From CAVORB01 sp963736235 (lineage in GTDB: Bacteria > Pseudomonadota > Gammaproteobacteria > Chromatiales > Chromatiaceae): 64,000 nt of DNA. The stretch is from contig CAVTOR010000027.1 in the NCBI GenBank assembly GCA_963736235.1, positions 1 to 64,000 on the forward strand. Reading direction: 5' to 3'. The notes under the pieces were generated by a model, which saw nothing but the letters and a program-made list of their open reading frames with translations, did not search any database and was not told where the DNA came from. This document shows, in pieces, positions 44,305-53,649 of this stretch. Made by a program: the position numbers and the translations under genes. Each line of letters starts with the position of its first letter. Position 1 is the stretch's first letter.

Positions 44305-44724
44305 ATGGATCTGAAAGGCAGTAAGACCGAGCAACACCTGAAAGACGCATTCGCGGGCGAGTCCCAGGCTAACCGCCGCTATCTCTATTTCGCCTCCAAG
44401 GCGGACGTCGAGGGCTACAATGACGTGTCCGCCGTCTTCCGCTCCACCGCCGAGGGCGAGACCGGTCACGCCCACGGGCACCTGGAGTATCTCGAGCAGT
44501 GCGGCGATCCCGCCACCGGCATGCCGTTCGGCGGCACCGGAGACAATCTGAAGACCGCCATCGCGGGCGAGACTCACGAGTACACTGACATGTACCCGGG
44601 CATGGCCAAGACCGCCCGTGACGAGGGCTTCGACGAGATCGCCGACTGGTTCGAGACCCTGGCCAAGGCCGAGCGCTCGCACGCCAATCGTTTCCAGAAG
44701 GCCCTGGACAACCTGAACGGGTGA
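44305..44724 (+). CDS. Rubrerythrin (ferritin-like domain only)
   Basis: 139-residue four-helix di-iron protein that reduces hydrogen peroxide. ATG 44305 with GGAG upstream. Ligand motifs: LKDAFAGESQANRRYLYFAS, the ExxH in EGETGHAHGHLEYL, AIAGETHEYTDMYP and the second ExxH in AKAERSHANRFQKAL. The C-terminal rubredoxin domain of classical rubrerythrin is absent, so electrons must come from a separate partner. Directly downstream of oxyR with an OxyR site between, and followed by a strong terminator, so it is a single-gene peroxide-induced unit. Confidence 0.93.
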   Translation: MDLKGSKTEQHLKDAFAGESQANRRYLYFASKADVEGYNDVSAVFRSTAEGETGHAHGHLEYLEQCGDPATGMPFGGTGDNLKTAIAGETHEYTDMYPGMAKTARDEGFDEIADWFETLAKAERSHANRFQKALDNLNG

Positions 44725-44753
44725 TTCCCGTAGTTGGTTAGGCGCAGATCGCA

Positions 44754-44778
44754 GGGGCGCACTGGCGCCCCTTTTTTT
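44754..44778 (+). terminator. Rho-independent terminator after rubrerythrin
   Basis: Perfect 7-bp stem GGGGCGC/GCGCCCC with a 4-base loop (44754-44771), followed by seven Ts. Confidence 0.92.
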
Positions 44779-44907
44779 ACGCCTGACGTGGGCTCCGTGA
44801 GTTTAGGCGCCTCAGGCCCAGTCGCGGTCGCTCGATTGCCGGAGCGGAAAGATGCATTCTGTCAGCGAAACGGCTGAGGTGTGGTTACCAGGGGAGAGCG
44901 TCCTTAG

Positions 44908-46476
44908 ATGAGCGGCACGCCGCATGGGCTAGACGGCATTCCGAGCACGTTCCGCGCTACGGCGCGGGCGTTTGCCGAGGAGCCGGCGATGCTCGGTGTC
45001 GGGGGCGAGTGGACCTTCGCGAGGCTGGATCGGGACTCGGACGGCCTCGCGGCGGGTCTCCTTCGGCTCGGCATCGCACCCGGCGTCCGGGTCGGGCTCT
45101 ATTGTCCGAACTCACCCGAGTTCGCTGCGGTCTATCTGGCGATCCTCAAGGCCGGGGCCACGGTGGTTCCGATCAATGTGATGCTGAACCCGAAAGAGGT
45201 CGCCTTCATTCTGGAGGACGCCGGTGCGCGGGGGTTGTTCTATCACGCTGCCTTGGCGGACGCGGCGGCCCAGGTTCGAGGGGTGGCAACCGGGCTTGAG
45301 TTCTCGGTTTGCATCGGAGACGGTCCGGGAGACGACCCCTCTCTGGCGGAGGTCGCGGTGCTGGGCGGTCGGCCACCGGAGCCCTCAATCGAGCCAGGTC
45401 GGGACCTGGCGGCGATCCTCTACACATCAGGTACGACGGGTCGGCCCAAGGGGGCGATGCTCACCCACCGCAACCTGATGTCGAATACCGCAAGTGTCAT
45501 GCAGGCGCTGGAGCTTCAGTCCGGGCGCGATCGGATGCTGGTGGTGCTGCCCATGTTCCACGCCTTTGCGGCGACCGTGGGCATGTTGACTCCGCTGGTG
45601 CATGGTCTGAGCCTGGTGATCGCGGAGCGGTTCGAGCCGAGGCTGGTGAGCGCCGCCATCGCCGAGCATGGCGCTACCGTCTTCCTCGGGGTGCCCAGCA
45701 TGTACAGTCTCCTGTTGCGGTTGGAGCAAGCCGATCTCGCCAATTGGAAATCAGTACGCTTCTGCGTTTCCGGGGGTGCGGCCATGCCCGAGGCGGTTAT
45801 GGCGGCCTTCGAGGAGCGCTTCGGGATACCGGTCCTGGAGGGTGATGGCCCCACAGAGTGTTCCCCGGTGACCTGCGTGAATCCCTTATCGGGACCCCGT
45901 AAGGCGGGCTCCGTGGGGCGGCCCGTGCCCGGGGTCGAAATGCGGATCACCGGTCCCGATGGCGAAACGCTCCCCGACGGCGAGCACGGCGAGGTGTGCG
46001 TCCGTGGACCGAGTGTGATGCGGGGCTACTGGGGACGGCCGGAGGAGACCGCCGAAAGCTTTTTCGACGACTGGTTTCGTACCGGGGACCTGGGCTACCG
46101 GGACACCGACAGCTATTTCTTCCTCGTGGACCGCATCAAGGATTTGATCATCACCAACGGGATGAACGTCTATCCGCGCGTGATCGAGGAGACGCTGTAT
46201 CGCCACCCGGCCGTGGCCGAGACCGCAGTCGTGGGAGAGCCTCATGCCCTTCACGGAGAGATCCCCATCGCCTATGTGGTGCCGAAGCCGGGCGTGCATG
46301 CCGATCCGCGAGAGCTGCGTGACTGGTGCAGGGAGCACCTTGGACGACATGAGGTCCCGAGGCGAGTCGTGCTGCGGGAATCGCTGCCCAGGAACGCCGC
46401 GGGCAAGGTGCTGAAGCGGGAATTGCGCCTACACGGGGAGCTGGAACGGGGTGTGGACACTCGGGCCAAGGCTTGA
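44908..46476 (+). CDS. Long-chain fatty-acid/acyl-CoA ligase (AMP-forming)
   Basis: 522-residue adenylate-forming enzyme. The P-loop-like box ILYTSGTTGRPKGAMLTHRN is near residue 171. VVLPMFHAFAATVGM, FLGVPSMYSLLLR, the adenine box EGDGPTECSPVTCVN, FRTGDLGYRDTDSYFFLVDR and the hinge DLIITNGMNVYPRVIEE are standard. PRNAAGKVLKREL holds the catalytic lysine. The order and the GYWGRPEETAE box fit medium/long-chain acyl-CoA ligases. Substrate length cannot be predicted. It stands alone. Confidence 0.9.
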   Translation: MSGTPHGLDGIPSTFRATARAFAEEPAMLGVGGEWTFARLDRDSDGLAAGLLRLGIAPGVRVGLYCPNSPEFAAVYLAILKAGATVVPINVMLNPKEVAFILEDAGARGLFYHAALADAAAQVRGVATGLEFSVCIGDGPGDDPSLAEVAVLGGRPPEPSIEPGRDLAAILYTSGTTGRPKGAMLTHRNLMSNTASVMQALELQSGRDRMLVVLPMFHAFAATVGMLTPLVHGLSLVIAERFEPRLVSAAIAEHGATVFLGVPSMYSLLLRLEQADLANWKSVRFCVSGGAAMPEAVMAAFEERFGIPVLEGDGPTECSPVTCVNPLSGPRKAGSVGRPVPGVEMRITGPDGETLPDGEHGEVCVRGPSVMRGYWGRPEETAESFFDDWFRTGDLGYRDTDSYFFLVDRIKDLIITNGMNVYPRVIEETLYRHPAVAETAVVGEPHALHGEIPIAYVVPKPGVHADPRELRDWCREHLGRHEVPRRVVLRESLPRNAAGKVLKRELRLHGELERGVDTRAKA

Positions 46477-46494
46477 TCTGGCCCGTCTGCAAGG

Positions 46495-46523
46495 TTGGAA
46501 GCTGGCGTGTGGAAGGCTATACT
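46495..46523 (+). promoter_or_regulatory. Sigma-70-type promoter for tig
   Basis: TTGGAA (46495-46500), 17 bases, TATACT (46518-46523), 196 bases upstream of the trigger factor start. No other gene lies between. Confidence 0.6.
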
Positions 46524-46718
46524 GACCGGCTTCTCAGTTGACCGGTTGTTTTTCGCCGCCCGACGGGTGCGTCGGAATGACCTCCGCCTTGGCTAAGAAG
46601 TAGGTGGGGTGTCTTTATCTCTCGCCCTTGCCGCGAGCAGGATGATCCCCGGTTGGTTCATGGCCCGCATGGTTTGTTGCTTCGGCGGGTGGCGCTACTG
46701 TTGAGAGACTACCAGACG

Positions 46719-48014
46719 ATGGACGTATCAGTGGAAAGCGGAGACGGGCTCGAACGGCGCATGACCGTAGCTTTGCCGTCGGAGCGGATCGAAGATGAGG
46801 TCGAAAAGCGACTGCAGAGCTTTGCTCGCTCGGCCAGGCTTCCGGGATTCCGGCCTGGGAAAGTGCCCGTCAAAATCCTGCGTCAACGCTATGGCGAGCA
46901 GCTCACCCAGGAGGTCTTTGGCGACCTGATGCAGTCGAGTTTCGGCGAGGCCGTGAGCCAGGAGAGCTTGCGACCTGCGGGGCCCCCGCGCGTTGAGCCC
47001 AGTATCGACAGGAACGAAAAGCGCTATGCCTACACCGCCGTCTTCGAGGTTCTGCCGCAGTTCGAGCTCGGTGCGCTCGAAGGCAAAGTCGTCAAGCGCC
47101 CCGCGGCCGAGGTCACCGATGGCGACCTGGATGACATGATCGAGAAGCTGCGCAGACAGCGTAAGACCTGGCTCCTGGTCGAGCGCCCGGCGCAGGACGG
47201 CGATCGCGTCACCGTCGCGTTCACCGGGGTCATTGACGGCGAGCCCTTCGAGGGAGGCACGGCGGACGACGCTGAGCTCGAGCTTGGCAGCGGGCGAATG
47301 ATTCCAGGTTTCGAAAACGGCCTGATCGGGGCGCAGACAGGCGAGGAGAGAACCCTCGAGCTGAGTTTCCCGGAGGATTACCACGCCGAGCATCTCAAAG
47401 GTAAGCCGGTTACTTTTCAGGTCACGGTAAAAACCGTCTCGGAGCCAAAGCTGCCCGAGATCGATGCCGAGTTTGCCCGCGCGTTCGGCGTCGAGGACGG
47501 CGATGTCGAACGCTTTCGGCAAGACGTGCGGGCAAACATGGAGCGCGAGCTCAAGCAGCGCCTGCAATCGCGTATCAAGAATCAGGTCATGGACCTGTTG
47601 ATCGAGGCCAACGCGATCGACCTGCCGCGCGTGCTGATTAAGGAAGAAATCAAGTCCCTGAAGGAGCAGGCGCGCCAGAACATCGGTGGTGGACGGTTCG
47701 AGCTGCCCGACGAGATGTTTGAGGCTTCGGCCCGCCGGCGTGTCGCCCTCGGTCTCATCATCGCGGAGCTGGTCAAGGTCAATGACATCAGAGTCGATAG
47801 CGACAGGGTGCGCTCGGTGGTGGAGGATATGGCATCCACCTATGAGGAACCCCAGGAAGTGATCGACTACTATTACAGCAACAAGGCGCGGCTGCAGCCC
47901 CTGGAGTCCCTTACGCTGGAAGATCAGGTAGTCGACTGGGTGCTGGATCGCGTTACCGTGGAAGACGAGCCGAGCAGCTTCCAGCAGCTTACCAATCCTG
48001 CCCAGGAGAGCTAA
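46719..48014 (+). CDS. tig: Trigger factor
   Basis: 431-residue ribosome-associated chaperone and prolyl isomerase. ATG 46719 (MDVSVESGDGLERRMTVALP). The ribosome-binding signature GFRPGKVPVKILRQRYG is near residues 43-60. The FKBP-type domain spans about 150-245 (DRVTVAFTGVIDGEPFEGG, MIPGFENGLIGAQTGEERTL), followed by the helical C-terminal arms. First gene of the tig-clpP-clpX-lon block. The frame to 46653 lacks support. Confidence 0.96.
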   Translation: MDVSVESGDGLERRMTVALPSERIEDEVEKRLQSFARSARLPGFRPGKVPVKILRQRYGEQLTQEVFGDLMQSSFGEAVSQESLRPAGPPRVEPSIDRNEKRYAYTAVFEVLPQFELGALEGKVVKRPAAEVTDGDLDDMIEKLRRQRKTWLLVERPAQDGDRVTVAFTGVIDGEPFEGGTADDAELELGSGRMIPGFENGLIGAQTGEERTLELSFPEDYHAEHLKGKPVTFQVTVKTVSEPKLPEIDAEFARAFGVEDGDVERFRQDVRANMERELKQRLQSRIKNQVMDLLIEANAIDLPRVLIKEEIKSLKEQARQNIGGGRFELPDEMFEASARRRVALGLIIAELVKVNDIRVDSDRVRSVVEDMASTYEEPQEVIDYYYSNKARLQPLESLTLEDQVVDWVLDRVTVEDEPSSFQQLTNPAQES

Positions 48015-48065
48015 TCGCGACGAGCCCGGTCGTTGACGGCAGACCCCCGAACAGGCCAGTTAACT

Positions 48066-48707
48066 ATGAGCAAGATTTTCGATTCCGGAGACTGGGATCC
48101 CAAGGCATTGGGGTTGGTGCCGATCGTGGTAGAGCAGACGGCGCGCGGCGAGCGCTCGTTCGACATCTACTCTCGCCTTCTCAAGGAACGCGTGATCTTT
48201 CTGGTCGGTCCAGTCGAGGACCACATGGCCAATCTTGTCGTCGCGCAGTTGCTGTTTCTGGAATCGGAGAACCCGGACAAGGACATACACCTCTACATCA
48301 ATTCCCCCGGTGGGTCGGTCACGGCGGGACTGGCGATCTACGACACCATGCGCTTCATCCGTCCCGACGTCAGCACCATGTGCATCGGTCAGGCGGCCAG
48401 CATGGGTGCCCTGCTGCTCGCGGGCGGCGCATCCGGCAAGCGCTACTGCCTGCCGCACTCCCGCATGATGATTCACCAGCCCCTGGGCGGTTTTCAGGGC
48501 CAGGCGACCGATGTAGACATACACGCGCGCGAGATACTGAAGATCCGCGATCAACTGAACCACATCCTGTCGCGTCATACCGGGCAGCCGGTGGAAAAGG
48601 TGGCCCAGGACACGGAGCGGGACCGCTTCCTGGGGGGCGACGAGGCGGTGACCTACGGATTGATTGACAAGGTGCTCGAGGAACGGGCGCCGGCAACAGT
48701 GAGCTGA
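48066..48707 (+). CDS. clpP: ATP-dependent Clp protease proteolytic subunit
   Basis: 213-residue serine protease that forms a 14-mer barrel and works with ClpX or ClpA. Catalytic triad S112 (GQAASMGALLL), H137 (MMIHQPLGG) and D186 (DTERDRFLGG), each one residue later than in the E. coli precursor. A short propeptide precedes PIVVEQTARGERSFDIYSRL. ATG 48066 lies 51 bases after tig, in one operon arrangement. Confidence 0.97.
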   Translation: MSKIFDSGDWDPKALGLVPIVVEQTARGERSFDIYSRLLKERVIFLVGPVEDHMANLVVAQLLFLESENPDKDIHLYINSPGGSVTAGLAIYDTMRFIRPDVSTMCIGQAASMGALLLAGGASGKRYCLPHSRMMIHQPLGGFQGQATDVDIHAREILKIRDQLNHILSRHTGQPVEKVAQDTERDRFLGGDEAVTYGLIDKVLEERAPATVS

Positions 48708-48827
48708 GTGCGCGGAGGTTCCCGTGATCGGGGGTCGGCCCGCAATCGAGGGGGCTCGCGAAGACTTGCAACGCGCTCTCAGGCCGCTCAATACGGCTGC
48801 TTGAGCGCGCTCCGGCGCGTCACTGGC

Positions 48828-48855
48828 TTGCCATCTCCCGGCAAACCGTTATGAT
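48828..48855 (+). promoter_or_regulatory. Candidate promoter for clpX
   Basis: TTGCCA (48828-48833), 16 bases, TATGAT (48850-48855), 64 bases upstream of the clpX start. Confidence 0.5.
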
Positions 48856-48918
48856 TACCGGCACCCCGAAAGGATCGCGCCCCCGCTGAATCCATCACCT
48901 CCCGGAGAGCGATACCCC

Positions 48919-50196
48919 ATGAGTGGCAGCAACCACCACGGAAAGAGCGACGACGGTAAGCTCCTTTACTGCTCGTTCTGCGGCAAGAGTCAGCATGAGG
49001 TACGCAAGCTGATCGCGGGGCCCTCCGTTTTTATCTGCGACGAGTGCGTCGAGCTCTGTAACGACATCATTCGCGAGGAGATGCAGGAGGGCGTCGGCGA
49101 GGCCACCAGCAAGCTGCCGAAACCGCGGGAAATCAACCAGATCCTGGATCAGTACGTGATCGGCCAGGATCAGGCGAAGAAGGTCCTCTCGGTCGCCGTC
49201 TACAACCACTACAAACGACTCGAGAGCACCGGCGCCAAGGAAGAGATCGAGATCGCCAAGAGCAATATCCTGCTCATCGGCCCCACCGGCTCGGGCAAGA
49301 CGTTGCTGGCGGAGACCCTGGCGCGGCTGCTCAACGTGCCCTTCACGATCGCGGATGCAACGACGCTCACCGAGGCGGGTTACGTCGGTGAGGACGTCGA
49401 GAACATCATCCAGAAGCTGCTACAGAAGTGTGACTACGACGTCGACAAGGCGCAGACCGGCATCGTGTACATCGACGAGATCGACAAAATCTCGCGCAAG
49501 TCGGACAACCCGTCCATCACCCGCGACGTCTCGGGAGAGGGCGTACAGCAGGCGCTGCTCAAGCTGATCGAGGGGACCGTCGCCTCGGTACCGCCGCAAG
49601 GCGGGCGCAAGCATCCCCAGCAGGAGTTCCTGCAGGTCGACACCGCCAACATCCTGTTCATCGTCGGTGGTGCCTTCGCCGGCCTGGACAAGGTGATCCG
49701 TAATCGCTCCAAGAAGGGCGGTATTGGCTTCAGCGCCGAGGTCCACAGTCAGGACAACGGCATGAAGATCGGCGAGCTGCTGAGCGGGGTTGAACCGGAG
49801 GATCTTATCCGGTACGGCTTGATTCCCGAGTTCGTCGGGCGTCTGCCGGTTATCGCCACGCTCGAGGAACTTGACGAGGAGGCGCTGGTACGGATTCTCA
49901 CCGAGCCGAAAAACGCCCTGATCAAGCAATACGGGCGACTGTTCGAGATGGAGGGATGCGAGCTCGAGCTGCGCGAGGACGCTCTGCGTTCGATCGCGAA
50001 AAAGGCGATGGACCGCAAGACCGGCGCCCGCGGTCTGCGCACCATCATGGAGCAGGTACTGCTCGACATCATGTACGACCTGCCGTCGATGGAGAACGTC
50101 AGCAAGGTCGTGGTCGATGCGTCCGTCATCGGCGGGGAAAACGATCCTTTCGTCATCTACGACGGCGTCGACAAGCAGCTTGCCGCGTCTGACTGA
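48919..50196 (+). CDS. clpX: Clp protease ATPase subunit ClpX
   Basis: 425-residue AAA+ unfoldase. The N-terminal zinc domain has C18, C21, C40 and C43 (YCSFCGK, FICDECVELC). Walker A is LLIGPTGSGKTLLAETLA (about 119-136) and Walker B is IVYIDEIDKISRKS. Pore loop GYVGEDVE, the RKH-type region and the ClpP-docking IGF tripeptide in KGGIGFSAE are present, as are sensor 2 RKTGARGLRTI. It feeds substrates to ClpP. Confidence 0.97.
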   Translation: MSGSNHHGKSDDGKLLYCSFCGKSQHEVRKLIAGPSVFICDECVELCNDIIREEMQEGVGEATSKLPKPREINQILDQYVIGQDQAKKVLSVAVYNHYKRLESTGAKEEIEIAKSNILLIGPTGSGKTLLAETLARLLNVPFTIADATTLTEAGYVGEDVENIIQKLLQKCDYDVDKAQTGIVYIDEIDKISRKSDNPSITRDVSGEGVQQALLKLIEGTVASVPPQGGRKHPQQEFLQVDTANILFIVGGAFAGLDKVIRNRSKKGGIGFSAEVHSQDNGMKIGELLSGVEPEDLIRYGLIPEFVGRLPVIATLEELDEEALVRILTEPKNALIKQYGRLFEMEGCELELREDALRSIAKKAMDRKTGARGLRTIMEQVLLDIMYDLPSMENVSKVVVDASVIGGENDPFVIYDGVDKQLAASD

Positions 50197-50384
50197 GTCG
50201 ATACCGAACCGGCGCGAGGGAACGGCGTCGGCGTTGAAGTGCGCCGCGAATGCCCTAACTTCTCTCCCCATCAACGTCCTCTCCAATACCGCTTTGCCAC
50301 GACCTTTCGCGACGAGGTTGCAGCCGATCGAATTCGCGGCGTCTGCGCCTTTGGCAAGCATCACCGAGTTACTCCAAGATTTTT

Positions 50385-52850
50385 ATGGCTCAGAAAGACA
50401 CTCGTAAGACACCGATCGCCGACGGCACCCAAGAAGTGCCGGTGCTGCCACTGCGCGACGTCGTCGTCTACCCGCATATGGTGATTCCCCTGTTCGTGGG
50501 GCGGGAGAAATCCATCAAGGCGCTCGACAGCGCCATGGCCAACGACAAGCAGATACTGCTTGTTGCGCAGAAGAGCGCGGACGTCGACGATCCCGCGGTG
50601 CAGGACTTGTACAAGGTGGGCACGCTCGCGGACATACTCCAGCTGCTCAAGCTGCCCGACGGCACGGTGAAGGTTCTGGTCGAGGGCAACCGACGTGCCC
50701 GCATCGACAGGTTCGCGACTTCCGATGACGCTTTCGTCGCCTTTATCGAGGCCTTGGATGATGCCTTGGAGGCGGATGAGCGCGAGCAGGAGGTCCTGAT
50801 GCGCTCCGCCGTCACCCTGTTCGATCAGTACGTCAAGCTGAACAAGAAGGTGCCTCCTGAGGTCCTTACCTCCTTGTCGAGCATCGACGAGGCGGGCCGG
50901 CTGGCGGACACCATGGCCGCCCACATGTCGCTCAAGCTGGATGAGAAGCAGCGCGTGTTGGAGATGACCGACGTGCAGGGCCGACTGGAGCACCTCATGG
51001 GGCTCATGGAGTCGGAGAACGACATCCTGCAGATGGAGAAACGAATCCGCGGCCGCGTCAAGCGCCAGATGGAGAAGAACCAACGGGAGTATTACCTCAA
51101 CGAGCAGATGAAGGCGATCCAGAAGGAACTGGGCGAGCTCGAGGAGGCGCCGAACGAGATCGAGGACCTTGGCAAGCGGATCGAGGAGGCCGGGATGCCG
51201 AAGGACGTCAAGGCGAAGGCGATGACCGAGTTGAACAAGCTGAAGCTGATGTCGCCAATGTCGGCGGAGGCTACGGTGGTCCGCAACTATGTCGATACTT
51301 TGGTAAGCGTCCCGTGGAAGGCGCGCAGCCGCATCCGCAACGATATCCGGGTGGCGGAGGAGGTCCTCGAGGCCGACCATCACGGCCTGGAGAAGGTTAA
51401 GGAGCGCATCCTCGAGTACCTTGCCGTGCAGCAACGGGTACGCAAGCTCAAGGGGCCGATCCTGTGTCTGGTGGGGCCGCCCGGCGTCGGCAAGACCTCC
51501 CTCGGGCAGTCGATCGCCCGCGCCACGAATCGCAAGTTCGCGCGCATGTCCCTAGGCGGCGTCCGGGACGAGGCGGAGATCCGGGGGCATCGCCGCACCT
51601 ATATCGGCGCGCTTCCCGGCAAGATCATTCACAACCTCTCCAAGGTCGGCTCGCGCAATCCGCTGTTCCTGCTCGACGAGATCGACAAGATGGCAATGGA
51701 TTTTAGGGGTGATCCAGCCTCGGCGCTGCTGGAGGTGCTCGACCCGGAGCAGAACCATACCTTCAATGATCATTACCTGGAGGTCGACTTCGATCTCTCC
51801 GAGGTGATGTTCGTGGCCACGGCCAACACACTGAACATACCGCCGGCGTTGCTCGATCGGATGGAGGTCATCAGGCTCTCCGGATACACCGAGGACGAGA
51901 AGGTCAGCATCGCGGAGAAGTATCTGATTCCCAAGCAGATGAAGAACAACGGTCTCAAGGATGGCGAGATCGTCATCCGTGAGGCCGCCCTGCGGGACAT
52001 CATCCGCCACTACACTCGCGAGGCGGGCGTGCGTAACCTGGAGCGGGAGATCTCCAAGGTGTGCCGCAAGGTCGTCAAGGAGGTTCTGCTCGATAAAAAG
52101 CGTGGCTCTACGGTGGTCGTAACGCCCAAGGCGCTCGAGAAGTATCTGGGTGTTCAGCGTTTCCGCTATGGGCGGGCGGACGATACAGACCAGATCGGAC
52201 AGGTAACCGGCTTGGCCTGGACCGAGGTCGGAGGCGAGCTGCTGCGCATCGAGTCTGCTCTGGTACCCGGCAAGGGGAAGTTCACGTATACGGGCCAGTT
52301 GGGTGAGGTGATGCAGGAATCCATCCAGGCCGCCATGACGGTGGTGCGCAGCCGTGCCGCAGCGCTTGGGATCGATCCGGACTTTCACCAAAAGTTCGAT
52401 GTGCACATCCACGTTCCCGAGGGGGCGACGCCGAAGGACGGCCCGAGCGCGGGCGTAGCCATGTGCACGGCCTTGGTGTCGGCTCTGACGCAGGTGCCAG
52501 TGCGTTCCAACGTCGCCATGACGGGCGAGATAACCCTTCGTGGCGAGGTCTTGCCAATTGGCGGTTTGAAGGAGAAGTTGCTCGCGGCTCACCGCGGGGG
52601 CATCGATACGGTCCTGATACCGCACGAGAACGAGCGCGATCTCGTTGAAATACCGAAAAATATCAAACAAAACTTGATGATCAAGCCGGTGCGCTGGATC
52701 GATGAGGTTCTTGAGCTGGCCCTTGCCGACAGCCCGGACATCATCGCGACCTCACCCGACGAGGAGGGCGCGGCGGAAGGACCCGAGGAGCCCGCCGCAG
52801 CGCCGAAGCCGGAGAAAAAGAAGAGAACGGGTGTGCGGACGCACCATTGA
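50385..52850 (+). CDS. lon: ATP-dependent protease Lon
   Basis: 821-residue hexameric protease. ATG 50385; the N-terminal substrate domain starts VPVLPLRDVVVYPHMVIPLF. Walker A is CLVGPPGVGKTSLGQSIA (from about residue 362) and Walker B is NPLFLLDEIDKM. The catalytic dyad is S688 in PKDGPSAGVAM and K731 in GGLKEKLLAAHRGG, 43 apart as in E. coli. The tail is lysine-rich. It follows clpX after 188 bases and precedes hupB, as in Pseudomonas and E. coli. Confidence 0.97.
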   Translation: MAQKDTRKTPIADGTQEVPVLPLRDVVVYPHMVIPLFVGREKSIKALDSAMANDKQILLVAQKSADVDDPAVQDLYKVGTLADILQLLKLPDGTVKVLVEGNRRARIDRFATSDDAFVAFIEALDDALEADEREQEVLMRSAVTLFDQYVKLNKKVPPEVLTSLSSIDEAGRLADTMAAHMSLKLDEKQRVLEMTDVQGRLEHLMGLMESENDILQMEKRIRGRVKRQMEKNQREYYLNEQMKAIQKELGELEEAPNEIEDLGKRIEEAGMPKDVKAKAMTELNKLKLMSPMSAEATVVRNYVDTLVSVPWKARSRIRNDIRVAEEVLEADHHGLEKVKERILEYLAVQQRVRKLKGPILCLVGPPGVGKTSLGQSIARATNRKFARMSLGGVRDEAEIRGHRRTYIGALPGKIIHNLSKVGSRNPLFLLDEIDKMAMDFRGDPASALLEVLDPEQNHTFNDHYLEVDFDLSEVMFVATANTLNIPPALLDRMEVIRLSGYTEDEKVSIAEKYLIPKQMKNNGLKDGEIVIREAALRDIIRHYTREAGVRNLEREISKVCRKVVKEVLLDKKRGSTVVVTPKALEKYLGVQRFRYGRADDTDQIGQVTGLAWTEVGGELLRIESALVPGKGKFTYTGQLGEVMQESIQAAMTVVRSRAAALGIDPDFHQKFDVHIHVPEGATPKDGPSAGVAMCTALVSALTQVPVRSNVAMTGEITLRGEVLPIGGLKEKLLAAHRGGIDTVLIPHENERDLVEIPKNIKQNLMIKPVRWIDEVLELALADSPDIIATSPDEEGAAEGPEEPAAAPKPEKKKRTGVRTHH

Positions 52851-53011
52851 GTCCAGCGGGCGATCGTCGGGGCGCGATGTGCCGGCTTGGCGTCGAGGTT
52901 GTCAGGGGTTGGGACGGTCGAGATATTGCTGTCACGATGTTGTTACGTGGGCGCCTATCCGTTATGGTTTCAGCTCCTCATTCCGCCACCGGTTGCGCGG
53001 CATGGGGCCGC

Positions 53012-53040
53012 TTGACAGTGTTTGGCGCGGTAGTTATAAA
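53012..53040 (+). promoter_or_regulatory. Strong sigma-70 promoter for hupB
   Basis: Consensus -35 TTGACA (53012-53017), 17-base spacer, TATAAA (53035-53040), 82 bases upstream of hupB. This fits the very high expression of HU. Confidence 0.85.
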
Positions 53041-53121
53041 CCCGGTGGTACTAAGGCATGGGTCGGGGATGTTTCCAAACCGCGTGAGGGAAACACCTTA
53101 GTTTTTTACAAAGGGGGAAGA

Positions 53122-53394
53122 ATGAACAAATCGGATCTTATCGAAGCAATGGCGGAAGCGGCAGACATCTCCAAATCAGCGGCCGGGCGGGCACTGGACG
53201 GTCTGACCGATGCCGTGGCGGTTGCGCTCAAGAATGGCGACAATGTGTCGCTGATTGGGTTCGGCACCTTCTCGGTGAAGGCGCGTGCGGCGCGCACGGG
53301 CCGCAATCCTCAGACGGGGGCGACGATCCAGATCTCTGCCTCCAAGATCCCATCGTTCAAGGCTGGCAAGGCACTCAAGGACGCTGTACAATAA
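53122..53394 (+). CDS. hupB: DNA-binding protein HU-beta
   Basis: 90-residue nucleoid protein. ATG 53122 behind AAGGGGGAAG. MNKSDLIEAMAEAADISKSA is the N-terminal helical part. VSLIGFGTFSVKARAARTGR leads into the DNA-clasping arm with the RNPQTG signature and the KAGKALKDAV tail. Downstream of lon, with its own strong promoter. The tRNA genes follow 13 bases after its stop. Confidence 0.97.
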   Translation: MNKSDLIEAMAEAADISKSAAGRALDGLTDAVAVALKNGDNVSLIGFGTFSVKARAARTGRNPQTGATIQISASKIPSFKAGKALKDAVQ

Positions 53395-53407
53395 TCGTCT
53401 GCCTTCA

Positions 53408-53483
53408 GGGTGCTTAGCTCAGCTGGGAGAGCATCGCCCTTACAAGGCGAGGGTCGCAGGTTCGATCCCTGCAGCACCCACCA
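53408..53483 (+). tRNA. tRNA-Val (anticodon TAC)
   Basis: 76 bases with encoded CCA. Acceptor GGGTGCT pairs AGCACCC; D arm GCTC/GAGC; anticodon loop CTTACAA with TAC at 53441-53443; T arm GCAGG/CCTGC around TTCGATC. Confidence 0.97.
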
Positions 53484-53492
53484 TGAGAACAC

Positions 53493-53569
53493 GGAGTGGT
53501 AGTTCAGTTGGTTAGAATACCGGCCTGTCACGCCGGGGGTCGCGGGTTCGAGTCCCGTCCACTCCGCCA
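53493..53569 (+). tRNA. tRNA-Asp (anticodon GTC)
   Basis: 77 bases with encoded CCA. Acceptor GGAGTGG pairs CCACTCC; anticodon loop CTGTCAC with GTC at 53527-53529; T loop TTCGAGT. Nine bases after tRNA-Val, so co-transcribed. Confidence 0.97.
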
Positions 53570-53582
53570 CTATTGACTGATC

Positions 53583-53611
53583 GGGGTATCCCTCGCGGGA
53601 TGCCCCGTTTT
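53583..53611 (+). terminator. Terminator after the tRNA pair
   Basis: Stem GGGGTATCCC/GGGATGCCCC with a TCGC loop (53583-53606), followed by GTTTT. Confidence 0.85.
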
Positions 53612-53649
53612 CATTTCTGCTTCCTCTAAAGCTTTTACGAAAAGAGATC